The position numbers were made by a program, and so were the translations under genes. A model generated the notes under the pieces. The model saw only the letters and a program-made list of their open reading frames with translations, ran no database searches and was not told where the DNA came from. Positions 25,680-34,839 of a DNA stretch of 64,000 bases are shown here, one piece after another; position 1 is the stretch's first letter; each line of letters starts with the position of its first letter. This stretch comes from Rhodanobacter humi (GTDB taxonomy: Bacteria > Pseudomonadota > Gammaproteobacteria > Xanthomonadales > Rhodanobacteraceae): positions 2,542,001-2,606,000 of the forward strand of contig NZ_JBGBPY010000001.1 of the NCBI RefSeq assembly GCF_041107455.1, in the 5' to 3' direction.

Positions 25680-27752
25680 TTACTGGTTGGCTCTGCTTGC
25701 TGCCGTTGTTGCTGCTGCCGGCACCTGCACCGAACCGGCGGGAGCCGGCGACGGCGTCGGGCAATCCACCGTCTTGCGCGGCGTCGTGCTGTTCGGCAAC
25801 GCGTAGGACTGGCCGATCGGGGTGAGCCGGTCGGACATCGGCAGCACCTTGCCGTGCAGGCGCCAGCCGTACATCACGCTGTAGTCCATCACGCGGGCCA
25901 CGTATTCGCGGGTTTCCTTGTACGGGATGGTGGCGATGAACAGGTCGGGCGGCAGCGTGCTGCGCGCGGCCAGCCACTGATCGACGCGGTTGGGGCCGGC
26001 GTTGTAGGCGGCGCTGGCGAGCCAGGGCGCGCCGTTGAAGCGCGCCGCCACCTGCGCCAGGTAGCGCGTGCCCAGCGCGATGTTCGTCGCGGGGTCGTAC
26101 AGGCTGTCGCCGCCGGCCCAGGGCAGGCTGTTGCGCTTCGCCACCAGGGCGGCGGTGGCGGGCACCAGTTGCATCAGGCCGCGGGCGTCGGCGCCGGAGC
26201 GCGCGTCGCTCATCCACGCGCTTTCCGCGCGCAGGATGCCGTAGGCCCAGGCGGGATCGATGCCGGCCTGTTCGGCTTGCGGCACCAGGCCGTCCTGGCT
26301 GGCCAGCGGGAAGCGCAGCGTGTAGTAGCGCATCGCCTCGCCGCGGTTGAGGGTGAACGCCGCGCGGTCGTACCAGCCGCGGGCGTCCGCCAGTTCGACG
26401 GCCAGCACCTGGGTGCGTTCGTCGGCGCCGTCCAGTGCGCGCGACCATTCGCGCCGCGCCAGCTTCGGCAGGTCCACCGCGAACAGTTCGAACGCACGCA
26501 GCAGGCCGGGCTGCGCGAGCAGCGCCTGTTCCTGCTGCGGGTCGTCGACGTGGGTACGCGGGCAGATCGCGTAGGGCTGCTTGAGCTGGTCGGCGGCGAG
26601 GAAGCCGAAGAACGTGGTCGCGCCGGCGAGGTCGGCGTAGATCGCCTGCGCCTGCTCGGCCTGGCCGGTGGCGGCCAGAGCGCGGGCGCGGAACCAGCGC
26701 CACTCGGCGTCCTGCTGCTGCGCCGCCGGCATCGCCGCGATCGCCGCCAGCACGGCGGGCCAGTCCTGCGTGGCCAGCGCCACGCGCACGCGCCATTCGC
26801 GGGTGGCGTCGGTCTGCGCGGCGGCGGGCAGGGCGATCAGGCGCTGCAGCGCGTTCGTGTCGAAGTCGGTGGCGTGGAACAGCGCCAGCGCGCGCAGGAC
26901 CGCGTTGCGTTGCGTGGTGCTGAACTGGAAGCGCGTTTGCAGCTGCTGCCAGGCCGTGTCGGCGGCGGGCGTGTCGCGGCGCGCCTGGCGTTCCAGCGCC
27001 AGCGTGGCGGCCTGGCGCGCGCGCGCGGTGTCGGGCCAGCCCGCGGCGGCGGCCACGGCGGAAGCGGGATCGCGCAAGGCCTGCGCCAGCCACTGCGCTT
27101 CCTGGTTCTGCGGCGGGGGCAGCCAGTTCGCCAGCGTGGCGATGGTGCCGCCCTTGCCGGCGTCGGCGGCGCGGTCGATGCGCGCCCACAGGCGCGGCGT
27201 GGTCAGCAGGCCCTGGTCGTGCGCGGCCTGCAACACGGGGTCGCAGGCGCCGGGCAGCTCGGGCCGGGTCCACAGATCGGCGAGGTCGCGGTCGAAGTCC
27301 AGCATGGCGCCGCCCGCCATGCGCGCCTGCAGCGCGTCGCAGGTGAGCGCGTCGCCCATGCCGGGCTGGTACAGCGCGAGGAAGCCGTTCCAGTCCTGGC
27401 GCCGCGCCAGTTCCAGCAGGAAGTCGCGGCGCAGATCCTGCGCGGGGATCAGGTCCGGATATTTCGCGAGATACGCCTGCACCGTGACCAGGTCGGTCTG
27501 GCGGAGGTCGTGCTCCAGCGCGGCGGCGGGCAGGTAGGGATAGAGCGGGTAATCGCGCAGCTTCGCGGCGTACGCGCGCCAGCCGTCGCCGCCCTGCTGG
27601 GCCGCGGCCCAGGCCTGCTTGAACGCGGCGCGCTGTGCCGCGGTCGGTGTGGCCGCGTGCGCGCCGACGGCGGCGAGCAGGGCGCCACAGCCGAGCAGCA
27701 GGGCCGACAGGCGGGTGAGGGAATGGCGCCGCGGCGCTGCCTTCGCAAACAT
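25680..27752 (-). CDS. slt: soluble lytic murein transglycosylase
   Basis: A 690-residue periplasmic Slt70-type enzyme that cleaves peptidoglycan with 1,6-anhydro products. Signal peptide to about residue 33 (VGAHA), then a long alpha-helical superhelix, a linker domain, and the C-terminal catalytic domain with the GILRAESAWMSDARSGADAR motif (catalytic Glu), GLMQLVPATA, and AAYNAGPNRVDQWL. The C-terminus is a low-complexity Ser/Pro/Ala tail. The ATG at 27752 has a perfect AAGGAG. Length is slightly above E. coli Slt70 (645). Confidence 0.93.
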   Translation of the reverse strand: MFAKAAPRRHSLTRLSALLLGCGALLAAVGAHAATPTAAQRAAFKQAWAAAQQGGDGWRAYAAKLRDYPLYPYLPAAALEHDLRQTDLVTVQAYLAKYPDLIPAQDLRRDFLLELARRQDWNGFLALYQPGMGDALTCDALQARMAGGAMLDFDRDLADLWTRPELPGACDPVLQAAHDQGLLTTPRLWARIDRAADAGKGGTIATLANWLPPPQNQEAQWLAQALRDPASAVAAAAGWPDTARARQAATLALERQARRDTPAADTAWQQLQTRFQFSTTQRNAVLRALALFHATDFDTNALQRLIALPAAAQTDATREWRVRVALATQDWPAVLAAIAAMPAAQQQDAEWRWFRARALAATGQAEQAQAIYADLAGATTFFGFLAADQLKQPYAICPRTHVDDPQQEQALLAQPGLLRAFELFAVDLPKLARREWSRALDGADERTQVLAVELADARGWYDRAAFTLNRGEAMRYYTLRFPLASQDGLVPQAEQAGIDPAWAYGILRAESAWMSDARSGADARGLMQLVPATAALVAKRNSLPWAGGDSLYDPATNIALGTRYLAQVAARFNGAPWLASAAYNAGPNRVDQWLAARSTLPPDLFIATIPYKETREYVARVMDYSVMYGWRLHGKVLPMSDRLTPIGQSYALPNSTTPRKTVDCPTPSPAPAGSVQVPAAATTAASRANQ

Positions 27753-27968
27753 GCAAACTCCTTGGTGATCCCCTGCAGCGGATTGTAGTGGATGCGTCTG
27801 AATGCTTCGGCGCGAGGAGCGGGAGAAATGAGGGCAAGTGAATGGAGAAGGCGCGGCACGTCCCGTTCTTCCCTCGTTGCCCACAGCCGCGCACGAGGGC
27901 GCTCCACATTTCGTGCCGTGTACGCCTGATAAGCTGGCGCACCTCGCTCCCGTTCGCGCAGGCTCGGC

Positions 27969-29576
27969 ATGTCGTTTTCTCCCTCGTCCCGCGGCCGTCG
28001 CCTCGTCGCCTGGCTGGCGCTGGTGTCGTTCGCCCTGGCCGGCGCAGCGTGGTGGTGGTGCAAGGGCCGTCCGGTGGATCTGCCGGACGCGCCTTCGGCG
28101 CGCATCGCTTGTGTTTCCTACGCGCCGTTCCGCGAAGCGGGCGAAACGCCGCTGGATCCGCATGCCTTCGTCAGCCCCGCGCGCATCGACGCCGATCTGC
28201 GCGCGCTGTCCGAGCGCTTCGATTGCGTGCGCACGTACTCGCAGGGGCAGGGCCTGTCCGCGGTGCCGGGCATCGCGGCGCGCTATCACATGCAGGTGCT
28301 GATGGGCATCTGGCTGGGCCGCGATGCCAAGGCGAACGCCGAGCAGGTCGCGCTGGGCATCGCCACCGCACGCGCGCACCCCGATGTGCTGCGCGGCGTG
28401 ATCGTCGGCAACGAGGTGCTGCTGCGCGGCGAGTTGTCGAGCAAGGAAATCGCCGGCTACCTGCGCGAGGTACGCGCGGCGCTGCCGGCAGGCATTCCGG
28501 TGAGCTATGCCGACGTGTGGGAATACTGGCTGCGCCATCCGGAACTCGCCGGCGCGGTGGACTTCGTCACCATCCACATCCTGCCGTACTGGGAGGACCA
28601 GCCGGTGCCGCCGGAGCGCGCGATCCGGCACGTCGAGGACGTCTACGCGAAGGTCGAGCAGGCGTTTCCCGGCAAGCGCGTGATGATCGGTGAGACCGGC
28701 TGGCCCAGCGCGGGGCGGCCGCGCCGCGATGCCGTGGCCAGCCGGGTGAACGAGGCGCGCTATCTGCGCGAATTCCTCCGCTACGCGGCCAGCGTGCAGA
28801 TGCCGTACAACGTGATCGAGGCCTTCGATCAGCCGTGGAAGCGCGCGCAGGAAGGCACGGTGGGCGGCTATTGGGGCATCTTCGATGCGCAGGCGCGGCC
28901 GAAATTCGCGATGCAGGGGCCGGTGGTGGAGATCCCGCGCTGGTGGCTGGGCTGGCTGGCCGGCGCGACCGGCGCGGCGCTGTTCGTGCTGGTCGGCCTG
29001 CGGCGCCGGCGCTGGGAGCGACGGCGTGGCTGGACGGCGCTGGGCCTGGCCGGTTTCGCCAGCGGCTGTGCATTGGCCTGGCAATGGCGGCAAATGGTGT
29101 ATGCCTGCCGCGATGACTGGGAATGGACCGTTTCCATCGTCGCCTGCCTCGCCGCGCTGTTCACCGCGCTGCGGCTCGCGAGTTGGCTGGCCGGGCGAGT
29201 GGCGGGCGCGCCATACAAGCCGGCACCGGCGGGGCGGCTGCGTTTCGCCTGGCTGTTCCTGCTGGCGCTGTACGGCCTGCTACTGGTGTTCGACGGCCGC
29301 TACCGCGACTTCCCGCTGGGACTGTTCGCGCTGCCCTGCGTGGGTTATGCGCTGACGGCGTGGCTGGACGAGCGCGTGCGAACGCCCTCGCGCGAGGCGC
29401 TGTTCCTCGCCGCATGGCTGCCGTTGCTGGCCGCCGTGGTGGTGGCGCTGGAGCTGGGTGAAAACCCGTCGACCTGGCTGTGGCTGGTGCTCGACCTCGC
29501 CATCGCCATGCCGGTGCTGCAGGCCGCACGGCAGGCGCGCGCCACGCGGGCGCGCACAGGCGATATGCTCGGCTGA
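27969..29576 (+). CDS. GH17-family membrane glycosidase/transglycosidase (beta-glucan)
   Basis: A 535-residue protein: an N-terminal helix, an extracytoplasmic GH17 domain (about residues 43-310) and a block of six or so C-terminal helices. The GH17 acid/base Glu is in VIVGNEVLLRG (about 149) and the nucleophile in MIGETGWPS (about 242). Proteobacterial relatives (NdvC-like) make or remodel beta-1,3/1,6-glucans such as periplasmic glucans; that role is inferred from the fold and topology. Confidence 0.82.
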   Translation: MSFSPSSRGRRLVAWLALVSFALAGAAWWWCKGRPVDLPDAPSARIACVSYAPFREAGETPLDPHAFVSPARIDADLRALSERFDCVRTYSQGQGLSAVPGIAARYHMQVLMGIWLGRDAKANAEQVALGIATARAHPDVLRGVIVGNEVLLRGELSSKEIAGYLREVRAALPAGIPVSYADVWEYWLRHPELAGAVDFVTIHILPYWEDQPVPPERAIRHVEDVYAKVEQAFPGKRVMIGETGWPSAGRPRRDAVASRVNEARYLREFLRYAASVQMPYNVIEAFDQPWKRAQEGTVGGYWGIFDAQARPKFAMQGPVVEIPRWWLGWLAGATGAALFVLVGLRRRRWERRRGWTALGLAGFASGCALAWQWRQMVYACRDDWEWTVSIVACLAALFTALRLASWLAGRVAGAPYKPAPAGRLRFAWLFLLALYGLLLVFDGRYRDFPLGLFALPCVGYALTAWLDERVRTPSREALFLAAWLPLLAAVVVALELGENPSTWLWLVLDLAIAMPVLQAARQARATRARTGDMLG

Positions 29577-29598
29577 TTCCATGGCGAGGATCGACAAC

Positions 29599-30282
29599 AT
29601 GCAACTGGACAAGCGACGCATCGTGGTGACCGGTGCCTTCGGCACCTTGGGGGCGGCGGTGGTGCGCGCCGCGCTGGACGCAGGCGCCGCGGTGGCGGCG
29701 ATCGATCGCGCGCCGGTGCCGGCGAACCTGGGTGCGGCGCACGGCTTCGGCGGCGTGGACCTGGCCGACACCGCCGCGGCGAAGCACGCGATCGACGCCG
29801 CCGCCGAGGCATTGGGCGGGCTCGATGCGCTGGTGAACATCGCCGGCGCGTTCCGCTGGGAGACGCTGGCCGACGGCGACCCGGAAACCTGGGATCTGCT
29901 CTACCGGATCAACCTGCGCACTGCGGTGGCGGCGAGCAAGGCCGCGCTGCCGCACCTGCCCGACGGGCGCGGGCGCATCGTCAACATCGGCGCGAACTCG
30001 GCGTTGAAAGCCGGCGCCGGCGTGGGCGCCTATACCGCGTCGAAGTCGGGCGTGATGCGCTTCACCGAGTCGCTGGCCGAGGAGCTGAAGCCGCGCGGCA
30101 TCACCGTCAATGCGCTGCTGCCCAGCATCATCGACACGCCGCCGAATCGCGCCGACATGCCCGACGCGGATTTCAGCCGCTGGGTGCGGCCGGAGCAGTT
30201 GGCAGACGTGATCGTGTTCCTGCTGTCCGACGCGGCGTCGGCGATCACCGGTGCGTTGATTCCGGTGACGGGGCAGGTGTAG
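29599..30282 (+). CDS. short-chain dehydrogenase/reductase
   Basis: A 227-residue SDR. Nucleotide-binding TGAFGTLG near the N-terminus, VNIAGAF (NNAG equivalent), catalytic Ser in GANSAL and YTASKSG with Tyr and Lys. Substrate unknown. The ATG at 29599 is preferred over 29581 because a GAGGA stands eight bases upstream. The 3' end overlaps the convergent gene below by 38 bases. Confidence 0.82.
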   Translation: MQLDKRRIVVTGAFGTLGAAVVRAALDAGAAVAAIDRAPVPANLGAAHGFGGVDLADTAAAKHAIDAAAEALGGLDALVNIAGAFRWETLADGDPETWDLLYRINLRTAVAASKAALPHLPDGRGRIVNIGANSALKAGAGVGAYTASKSGVMRFTESLAEELKPRGITVNALLPSIIDTPPNRADMPDADFSRWVRPEQLADVIVFLLSDAASAITGALIPVTGQV

Positions 30283-30655
30283 TCGCCACATCGTTGCCTG
30301 CGCCCTGCAAATGCACGAGGCGCAGGCAGCCGACCAGCAGCGCCAGTGCACCCGGCTCGTAGTTGTAGAGTTGCAACGCGACCGCACCCAGCGCGGCCGC
30401 CAGCCACGCCAGCGCGCGCGAGCGGCGCAGCAGCGCCAGCACCGCGGCGATGAGCGCGATCACGCCATAGACGTCATGCAGAAAGCCCAGCACCAGCGCC
30501 TGGCGCAATGCGCACCAGGTGGGCGCCTGCGCCGCCGTGCACAGCTGCGCCATCGCGGGCGGCTCGATCAGGCCGTAGCGCAGCCACGCCGCGACCAGGC
30601 CGGCCAGCACCGGCAGCAGCCACGGTGTCAGCGTGCGCAGCCAGCGGGCGCTCAT
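30245..30655 (-). CDS. unknown membrane protein
   Basis: A 136-residue protein with about four hydrophobic helices (LLPVLAGLVAAWLRYG; ALVLGFLHDVYGVIALIAAVLALL; LAWLAAALGAVALQLYNY; LALLVGCLRLVHL). No family assigned. The start overlaps the stop of the EEP-family gene upstream (ATGA), and the end lies antisense to the SDR 3' end. Confidence 0.6.
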   Translation of the reverse strand: MSARWLRTLTPWLLPVLAGLVAAWLRYGLIEPPAMAQLCTAAQAPTWCALRQALVLGFLHDVYGVIALIAAVLALLRRSRALAWLAAALGAVALQLYNYEPGALALLVGCLRLVHLQGAGNDVATTPAPSPESTHR

Positions 30656-31446
30656 CGACGATCCCCGCGTGCGGGTGGCGCCGCGGGCAGGCGGATCTCG
30701 GCCGCCAGCGCGAGATGGTCGGAAAACGCTTGCGGCAGCGTCCACACCTTCTCCAGCGCCACCGAGGGCGAGACGAGGATGTGGTCCAGTGCGCGTTTCG
30801 GCTTCCAGCTGGGGAAGGTAGGCGTGGGCTGCACGGGTGGCTGCAGCCGCGTGCGGGCGAACAGCTGGCGCATCTCGGCGCTCCCGAGCTCGGTGTTGAG
30901 GTCGCCCATCAGCACCACGTGCGGGTGGTCCTGCAGGATCTCGGCGATGAAGCCCAGCTGGCGCGCGCGCGTGGGTGCCCGCAGCGAGAGGTGGGCGATC
31001 ACCACGGCGAGCGCGTCCTCGCCTTCGCCGAAGCGCACCAGCAAGGCGCCGCGGCCGTGGCCGGGCAACGGATAGTCGATCACCGCGCTGGGCTCGATGC
31101 GGCTGATCAGCCCGTTCGCGGTGTGCGACAGCTTCGCCACCGGCCGGTTCGGCTGGTGGCTCCAGTACGGCATGCCGGCGGTTTCGGCGAGGTAGCGGGT
31201 CTGGTTGAGGAAGCCCGAGCGCAGGCTGCCGGCGTCGGCTTCCTGCAGGCCGATCACGTCGAACTCCGGCAGCAGCGCGGCGAGGCGGTCGAGGTTGTCG
31301 ATCTTGCTGCGCCCCGGCAGCACCGCATTGAGGCTGCGGGTGACGTATTCGCTGTAGCGCTGCACGCTGGCGCCGGCGAGGATGTTGCAGCTCAGCAGGC
31401 GCAGGCGGTGTTCGGCGGCGGCGGGGACGGAAGGGGCGCGATTCAT
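30652..31446 (-). CDS. endonuclease/exonuclease/phosphatase (EEP) family protein
   Basis: A 264-residue EEP-fold hydrolase. Motifs in order: LLSCNIL, VIGLQEADAG (metal Glu), VVIAHLSLR, VLMGDLNTE (Asp/Asn pair), LDHILVS and the terminal SDHLALAAEI. Family members hydrolyse nucleic acids, phosphoinositides or sphingomyelin; the substrate cannot be told. The ATG at 31446 is used; upstream there is only a TTG. Confidence 0.8.
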   Translation of the reverse strand: MNRAPSVPAAAEHRLRLLSCNILAGASVQRYSEYVTRSLNAVLPGRSKIDNLDRLAALLPEFDVIGLQEADAGSLRSGFLNQTRYLAETAGMPYWSHQPNRPVAKLSHTANGLISRIEPSAVIDYPLPGHGRGALLVRFGEGEDALAVVIAHLSLRAPTRARQLGFIAEILQDHPHVVLMGDLNTELGSAEMRQLFARTRLQPPVQPTPTFPSWKPKRALDHILVSPSVALEKVWTLPQAFSDHLALAAEIRLPAAPPARGDRR

Positions 31447-31502
31447 CAGGCTGCGTACGGTACACGCGGAAGACCGCAACGGACGTGAACGCCCTCAGAC
31501 GA

Positions 31503-32165
31503 TCACTTGCCGCCCTTGTCCGCCTCGGCGAGTTCGCGCTTGGCCAGCCACTGCGCCACCGCGGACAGCTCGTCCAGCGTGTGCACGTTGGTGACCCGGT
31601 ACTTGCCGTTGACCACGATGCTGGGCGTGCCATCCACGCCCCACTTCTGGATCAGAGCCAGGTCCGCCTTCAGCTTCGTGGTGGCGGCGTCGGAGGTGGC
31701 GAGACGCATGAACTCGGCGCGATCCACGCCTTCGCGGGCGTAGTAGTCGGCCAGTTCGTCCATCGTGTTGATCGGATAGTGCTGGGCGAACTTGGCCACG
31801 AACAGCTGCAGGTGGGTGCGGTCCGCCACGCCCAGCTGCTTGGCCGCGTAGTAGGCGCGCGCGAACGGCAGCCACTCGGCGCTGAACGGCGCCGGCACCA
31901 GCTCGAACTTGACGCCCTTGGGCAGCGATTCCTTCAGCTTCTCGGCGATCGGCGCGAACTCGGCGCAATGGATGCAGCCGTAGGAGAACACCTCGGCCAC
32001 CTCGACCTTGCCCTCGCTGCTGTAGCGCTGGTGCGGGCCGGGCAGGGTCACGTACTGGTCGCCCTCGGTGTACGGGGCGAGCGTGCCGGATTGCGCGGTG
32101 CAGGCGCTGGCCAGCGCGAGGCCGGCGAGCAGGGTGACGGTGCGCAGACGGGCGAGGTGCTTCAT
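31503..32165 (-). CDS. dsbA: thiol:disulfide interchange protein, DsbA family
   Basis: A 220-residue periplasmic or lipid-anchored DsbA. The N-terminal ALASAC could be a lipobox (Cys 22). The thioredoxin-fold active site is CIHC (Cys 64 and 67) in VFSYGCIHC, and the cis-Pro loop is GVDGTPSIVVNGKYR. It introduces disulfides into exported proteins, such as the Cys-paired pilins and cytochrome c4. It is the second of two tandem DsbA-like genes. Confidence 0.9.
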   Translation of the reverse strand: MKHLARLRTVTLLAGLALASACTAQSGTLAPYTEGDQYVTLPGPHQRYSSEGKVEVAEVFSYGCIHCAEFAPIAEKLKESLPKGVKFELVPAPFSAEWLPFARAYYAAKQLGVADRTHLQLFVAKFAQHYPINTMDELADYYAREGVDRAEFMRLATSDAATTKLKADLALIQKWGVDGTPSIVVNGKYRVTNVHTLDELSAVAQWLAKRELAEADKGGK

Positions 32166-32200
32166 CGGAGGATGCTCGTGGACGGTTTCAGGAAGAGGGG

Positions 32201-32224
32201 CGTCGCGGCTGAAGCCGCTCCTAC
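32201..32224. repeat. single REP arm (family 2) supplying a stop codon
   Basis: One arm of the family at 19339-19399. Its terminal CTAC (GTAG on the minus strand) contains the TAG stop of the DsbA-like gene at 32221. Confidence 0.75.
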
Positions 32225-33117
32225 TTGCCGGCGGCTTCCTTGGCCACCAGCCACTGGGTCAGCTCGATCGCGCGCTGCACGGTGCCCACGTCGGAGGGCG
32301 AGAAACGGTACTTGCCATCCACCACGATGGTGGGGGTGCCGGGCACGCCGTAGGCCTTGATGAGGTCATCGGCCTGCTTCATCTTGGTGTTGACCGAGAA
32401 GGAGTTGGCCACCGCCACGAATTCCTTGGGGTCCACGCCGTACTTCGCGTAGAACTTCGCGATGTCCTCGATCGTGGGCCAGGCGCCCTTGGGCTTGGGG
32501 CGGCCGGTGTTGAGGTCGTAGGTGGCGGTCTCGCCGGTCTTCCAGGTGGCGTCGAACATCGCGTCCTGGGTCTTGGCGCGCACGCCCAGCGCCTCGGCGG
32601 CGTAGAACGCGCGCTGGTATACCGGCCAGTTCTCGTCGGGGCGGAACGCGGCGGGCAGGTAGTGCACCACGGCATCCGCCGGCAGGCTCTTCTCGATCTG
32701 GTCCATCGCGATGTGGAAGCTGTTGCAAGCCGGGCAGGCGTAGGAGAACACCTCCACCACCTCGATCTTGTCGGTGGCGACGGCCTTGGGCTGGGCCGGA
32801 TCGATGCGGAAGTAATCCTTGCCCTCGACCCACTTGCCGTCGTCGACGAAAGGCGCGGCGGCGGGCGGAGTCGCGGCTGCCGTCGTTGCTGCGGTCGCGG
32901 GCGTGGCCGTGCTTGCCGCGGCGGTCGTGGCCGCGGCGGTCGGTGCGGCAGTGGCTGCCGCTGCCGGTGCGTTGGCGGTCGCGGGCGCAGCCGGCGCCGT
33001 CGCGGCGGTGCTGGCGGCCGCAGGCGTGGCCGGCGCGGCCGTGCCGTTGTCGCTGGAATGGCCGCAGGCAGTCAGCGCCAGCAGGGCGGCGCACAGGATA
33101 GCCAGACGCTTCAACAT
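32221..33117 (-). CDS. dsbA: DsbA-family lipoprotein with long Ala/Thr linker
   Basis: A 298-residue DsbA-like protein. The lipobox LTAC puts the lipidated Cys at 18. Residues 25-88 are almost entirely Ala, Thr and Pro, a flexible spacer from the membrane. The active site is CPAC (Cys 128 and 131) in VFSYACPAC; the cis-Pro loop is GVPGTPTIVVDGKYR. The different dipeptide from the neighbour (PA versus IH) suggests different redox potentials. The stop lies in a REP arm. Confidence 0.9.
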   Translation of the reverse strand: MLKRLAILCAALLALTACGHSSDNGTAAPATPAAASTAATAPAAPATANAPAAAATAAPTAAATTAAASTATPATAATTAAATPPAAAPFVDDGKWVEGKDYFRIDPAQPKAVATDKIEVVEVFSYACPACNSFHIAMDQIEKSLPADAVVHYLPAAFRPDENWPVYQRAFYAAEALGVRAKTQDAMFDATWKTGETATYDLNTGRPKPKGAWPTIEDIAKFYAKYGVDPKEFVAVANSFSVNTKMKQADDLIKAYGVPGTPTIVVDGKYRFSPSDVGTVQRAIELTQWLVAKEAAGK

Positions 33118-33188
33118 GGGTTACCTCGGTGGTGCGGGTATGCGGGACGCGGATGCGCAGGCCTGTCGCCGGCGCACCCGGCGGAGGA

Positions 33189-33965
33189 TCAAGGCGTGGC
33201 TGCGGCCGGCTTCTGCAGGTCTTCGGCGGTGGCCGGGTGCAGGCCCTCGACGTAGCTGGCCAGCGCGGCGATGTCGTCCGTACTCAGTTTCTGGGCAATC
33301 GCCGGCATGATCTGCGAGTGCGCATCCGTGCCCCAGCTGGTGCCGTCATGCCAGGCCTTCAGCGTGGCCTGGACGTACTGCGCGTGCTGGCTTTCCAGCT
33401 GCGGGTACATCGCGCCGGGATTGCCGCGGCCGTCGATGCTGTGGCACGCCATGCAGGCGGGGATGCCGCGCTTGGCGTCGCCCTCGCGGAACAGCTGCTG
33501 GCCGTGCTCGACCAGCGCCTGGTCGGCCACGCCGGGCAGCGCGGTCTTGCTGGCGAAGTAGGCGCCGATGTCGTGCATGTCCTGCTCGGACAGCGGCGTG
33601 GCCATGCCCAGCATGATCGGGTTCTGGCGCTTGCCGCTCTTGAAGTTCTCCAACTGGTGGACGATGTACTGCTCGCTCTGTCCGGCCAGCTTGGGGTATT
33701 GCGGATCGGTGGAGTTGCCGTCCATGCCGTGACAGGCGCCGCAGGCGGCGGCCTTGGCCTGGCCCGCGGTGGCGTCGCCCGGCTTCGCCGCAGCGGTTTC
33801 GGCGGCCGGCGCGGCTTCAGCGGGCGCCGCCGTGTTGGCCGTTGCCGGCGCGGTCGTCGACTTGGCGGCGTCCTGCGCCATCGCCGTGCCCGCTGCCATG
33901 GCGAAGATCAGGACTGCGGCGGAGCCCAGCACGACGGGTCGAAAACCTGCGAACCGAAAACTCAT
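33189..33965 (-). CDS. cytochrome c4, diheme
   Basis: A 258-residue periplasmic diheme cytochrome. Signal peptide to about residue 30 (TAMA), an Ala/Thr-rich linker, and two c-type domains with CGACH (75-79) and CMACH (171-175) heme sites. Axial Met candidates are in NPIMLGM and SQIMPAI. It carries electrons from the bc1 complex to terminal oxidases. The ATG at 33965 has GGAGGGGAAG. It is divergent from engB. Confidence 0.92.
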   Translation of the reverse strand: MSFRFAGFRPVVLGSAAVLIFAMAAGTAMAQDAAKSTTAPATANTAAPAEAAPAAETAAAKPGDATAGQAKAAACGACHGMDGNSTDPQYPKLAGQSEQYIVHQLENFKSGKRQNPIMLGMATPLSEQDMHDIGAYFASKTALPGVADQALVEHGQQLFREGDAKRGIPACMACHSIDGRGNPGAMYPQLESQHAQYVQATLKAWHDGTSWGTDAHSQIMPAIAQKLSTDDIAALASYVEGLHPATAEDLQKPAAATP

Positions 33966-34072
33966 ACACTTCCCCTCCCAGAAACTGTCGAAGGCTGCCA
34001 CCGCTTGCCGGTATCGGCGCCACGGGCAGAAACCATCGGATTATCCCCGTGCCTTCGCGCTCCGGTCAAACC

Positions 34073-34705
34073 ATGCCCAACCTTCTGCAAGGCGCGCACT
34101 TCGTGCTCGCCGCCCACCGCATCAGCCAGTTGCCCGCCGATACGGGCGCCGAGGTGGCGTTCGCCGGCCGCTCCAACGCGGGCAAGTCCAGTGCGCTCAA
34201 CGCGCTCACCAACCACAAGGGCCTGGCGCGCACCTCCAAGACGCCCGGCCGCACCCAGCAGATGGTGGCGTTCGCGCTGCCGCCGCTGGCGCAGGGCGAG
34301 GGCGAGCCGCCGCTCGTGGCGCGCCTGATCGACCTGCCCGGCTACGGCTACGCCAAGGTGCCGGAAGACTTGCGCGCGCACTGGAAGCAGGAAATCGACG
34401 CCTATCTGCATCGCCGGCAGAGCCTGCGCGGCGTGGTGCTGATCGCCGACATCCGCCATCCGCTCAAGGAGTTCGACCGGATGATGCTGGACTTCTGCTT
34501 CGCCACCGGCCTGCCTTGCCACCTCTTGCTGACCAAGGCCGACAAGCTCTCGCGCAACCAGGCTGCGCAGGCGCTGGCGGCGATGCGCAAGAGCTTCCCC
34601 GACGGCTTGCACGCCACCGCCCAGGTGTTTTCCTCGCCCGCCGGCACCGGCGTGGACGAGGCGCGCGAACGGGTGGTGGAACTGCTGCGTACGCCGCGGT
34701 TGTAG
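34073..34705 (+). CDS. engB: ribosome biogenesis GTPase EngB/YsxC
   Basis: A 210-residue essential GTPase for 50S assembly. G1 is GRSNAGKSS (about 32-40), the G2 Thr is in SKTPGRTQQ, G3 is DLPGYGYAKVP, G4 is TKAD and G5 is the SSPAGTG region. The stop TAG is formed by the GTAG of a REP element that starts at 34701. Confidence 0.95.
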   Translation: MPNLLQGAHFVLAAHRISQLPADTGAEVAFAGRSNAGKSSALNALTNHKGLARTSKTPGRTQQMVAFALPPLAQGEGEPPLVARLIDLPGYGYAKVPEDLRAHWKQEIDAYLHRRQSLRGVVLIADIRHPLKEFDRMMLDFCFATGLPCHLLLTKADKLSRNQAAQALAAMRKSFPDGLHATAQVFSSPAGTGVDEARERVVELLRTPRL

Positions 34706-34777
34706 GAGCGCACCCTGTGCGCGAATGCTTTGCCCTGATCCAGGCACAAGGCCGTCGCGCACAGGGCGCGCCCCTAC
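34701..34777. repeat. GTAG-headed REP inverted pair (family 1)
   Basis: Same family as 141-215. The left arm begins in the last codons of engB and supplies its stop codon; the right arm has drifted (GGCGCGCCCCTAC). Confidence 0.8.
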
Positions 34778-34839
34778 GTACGCGCGACATGTGCCGCGCA
34801 TGCGCGGCAGATCGTCGCAGTCGGCGGGAAAGGCGCGAT

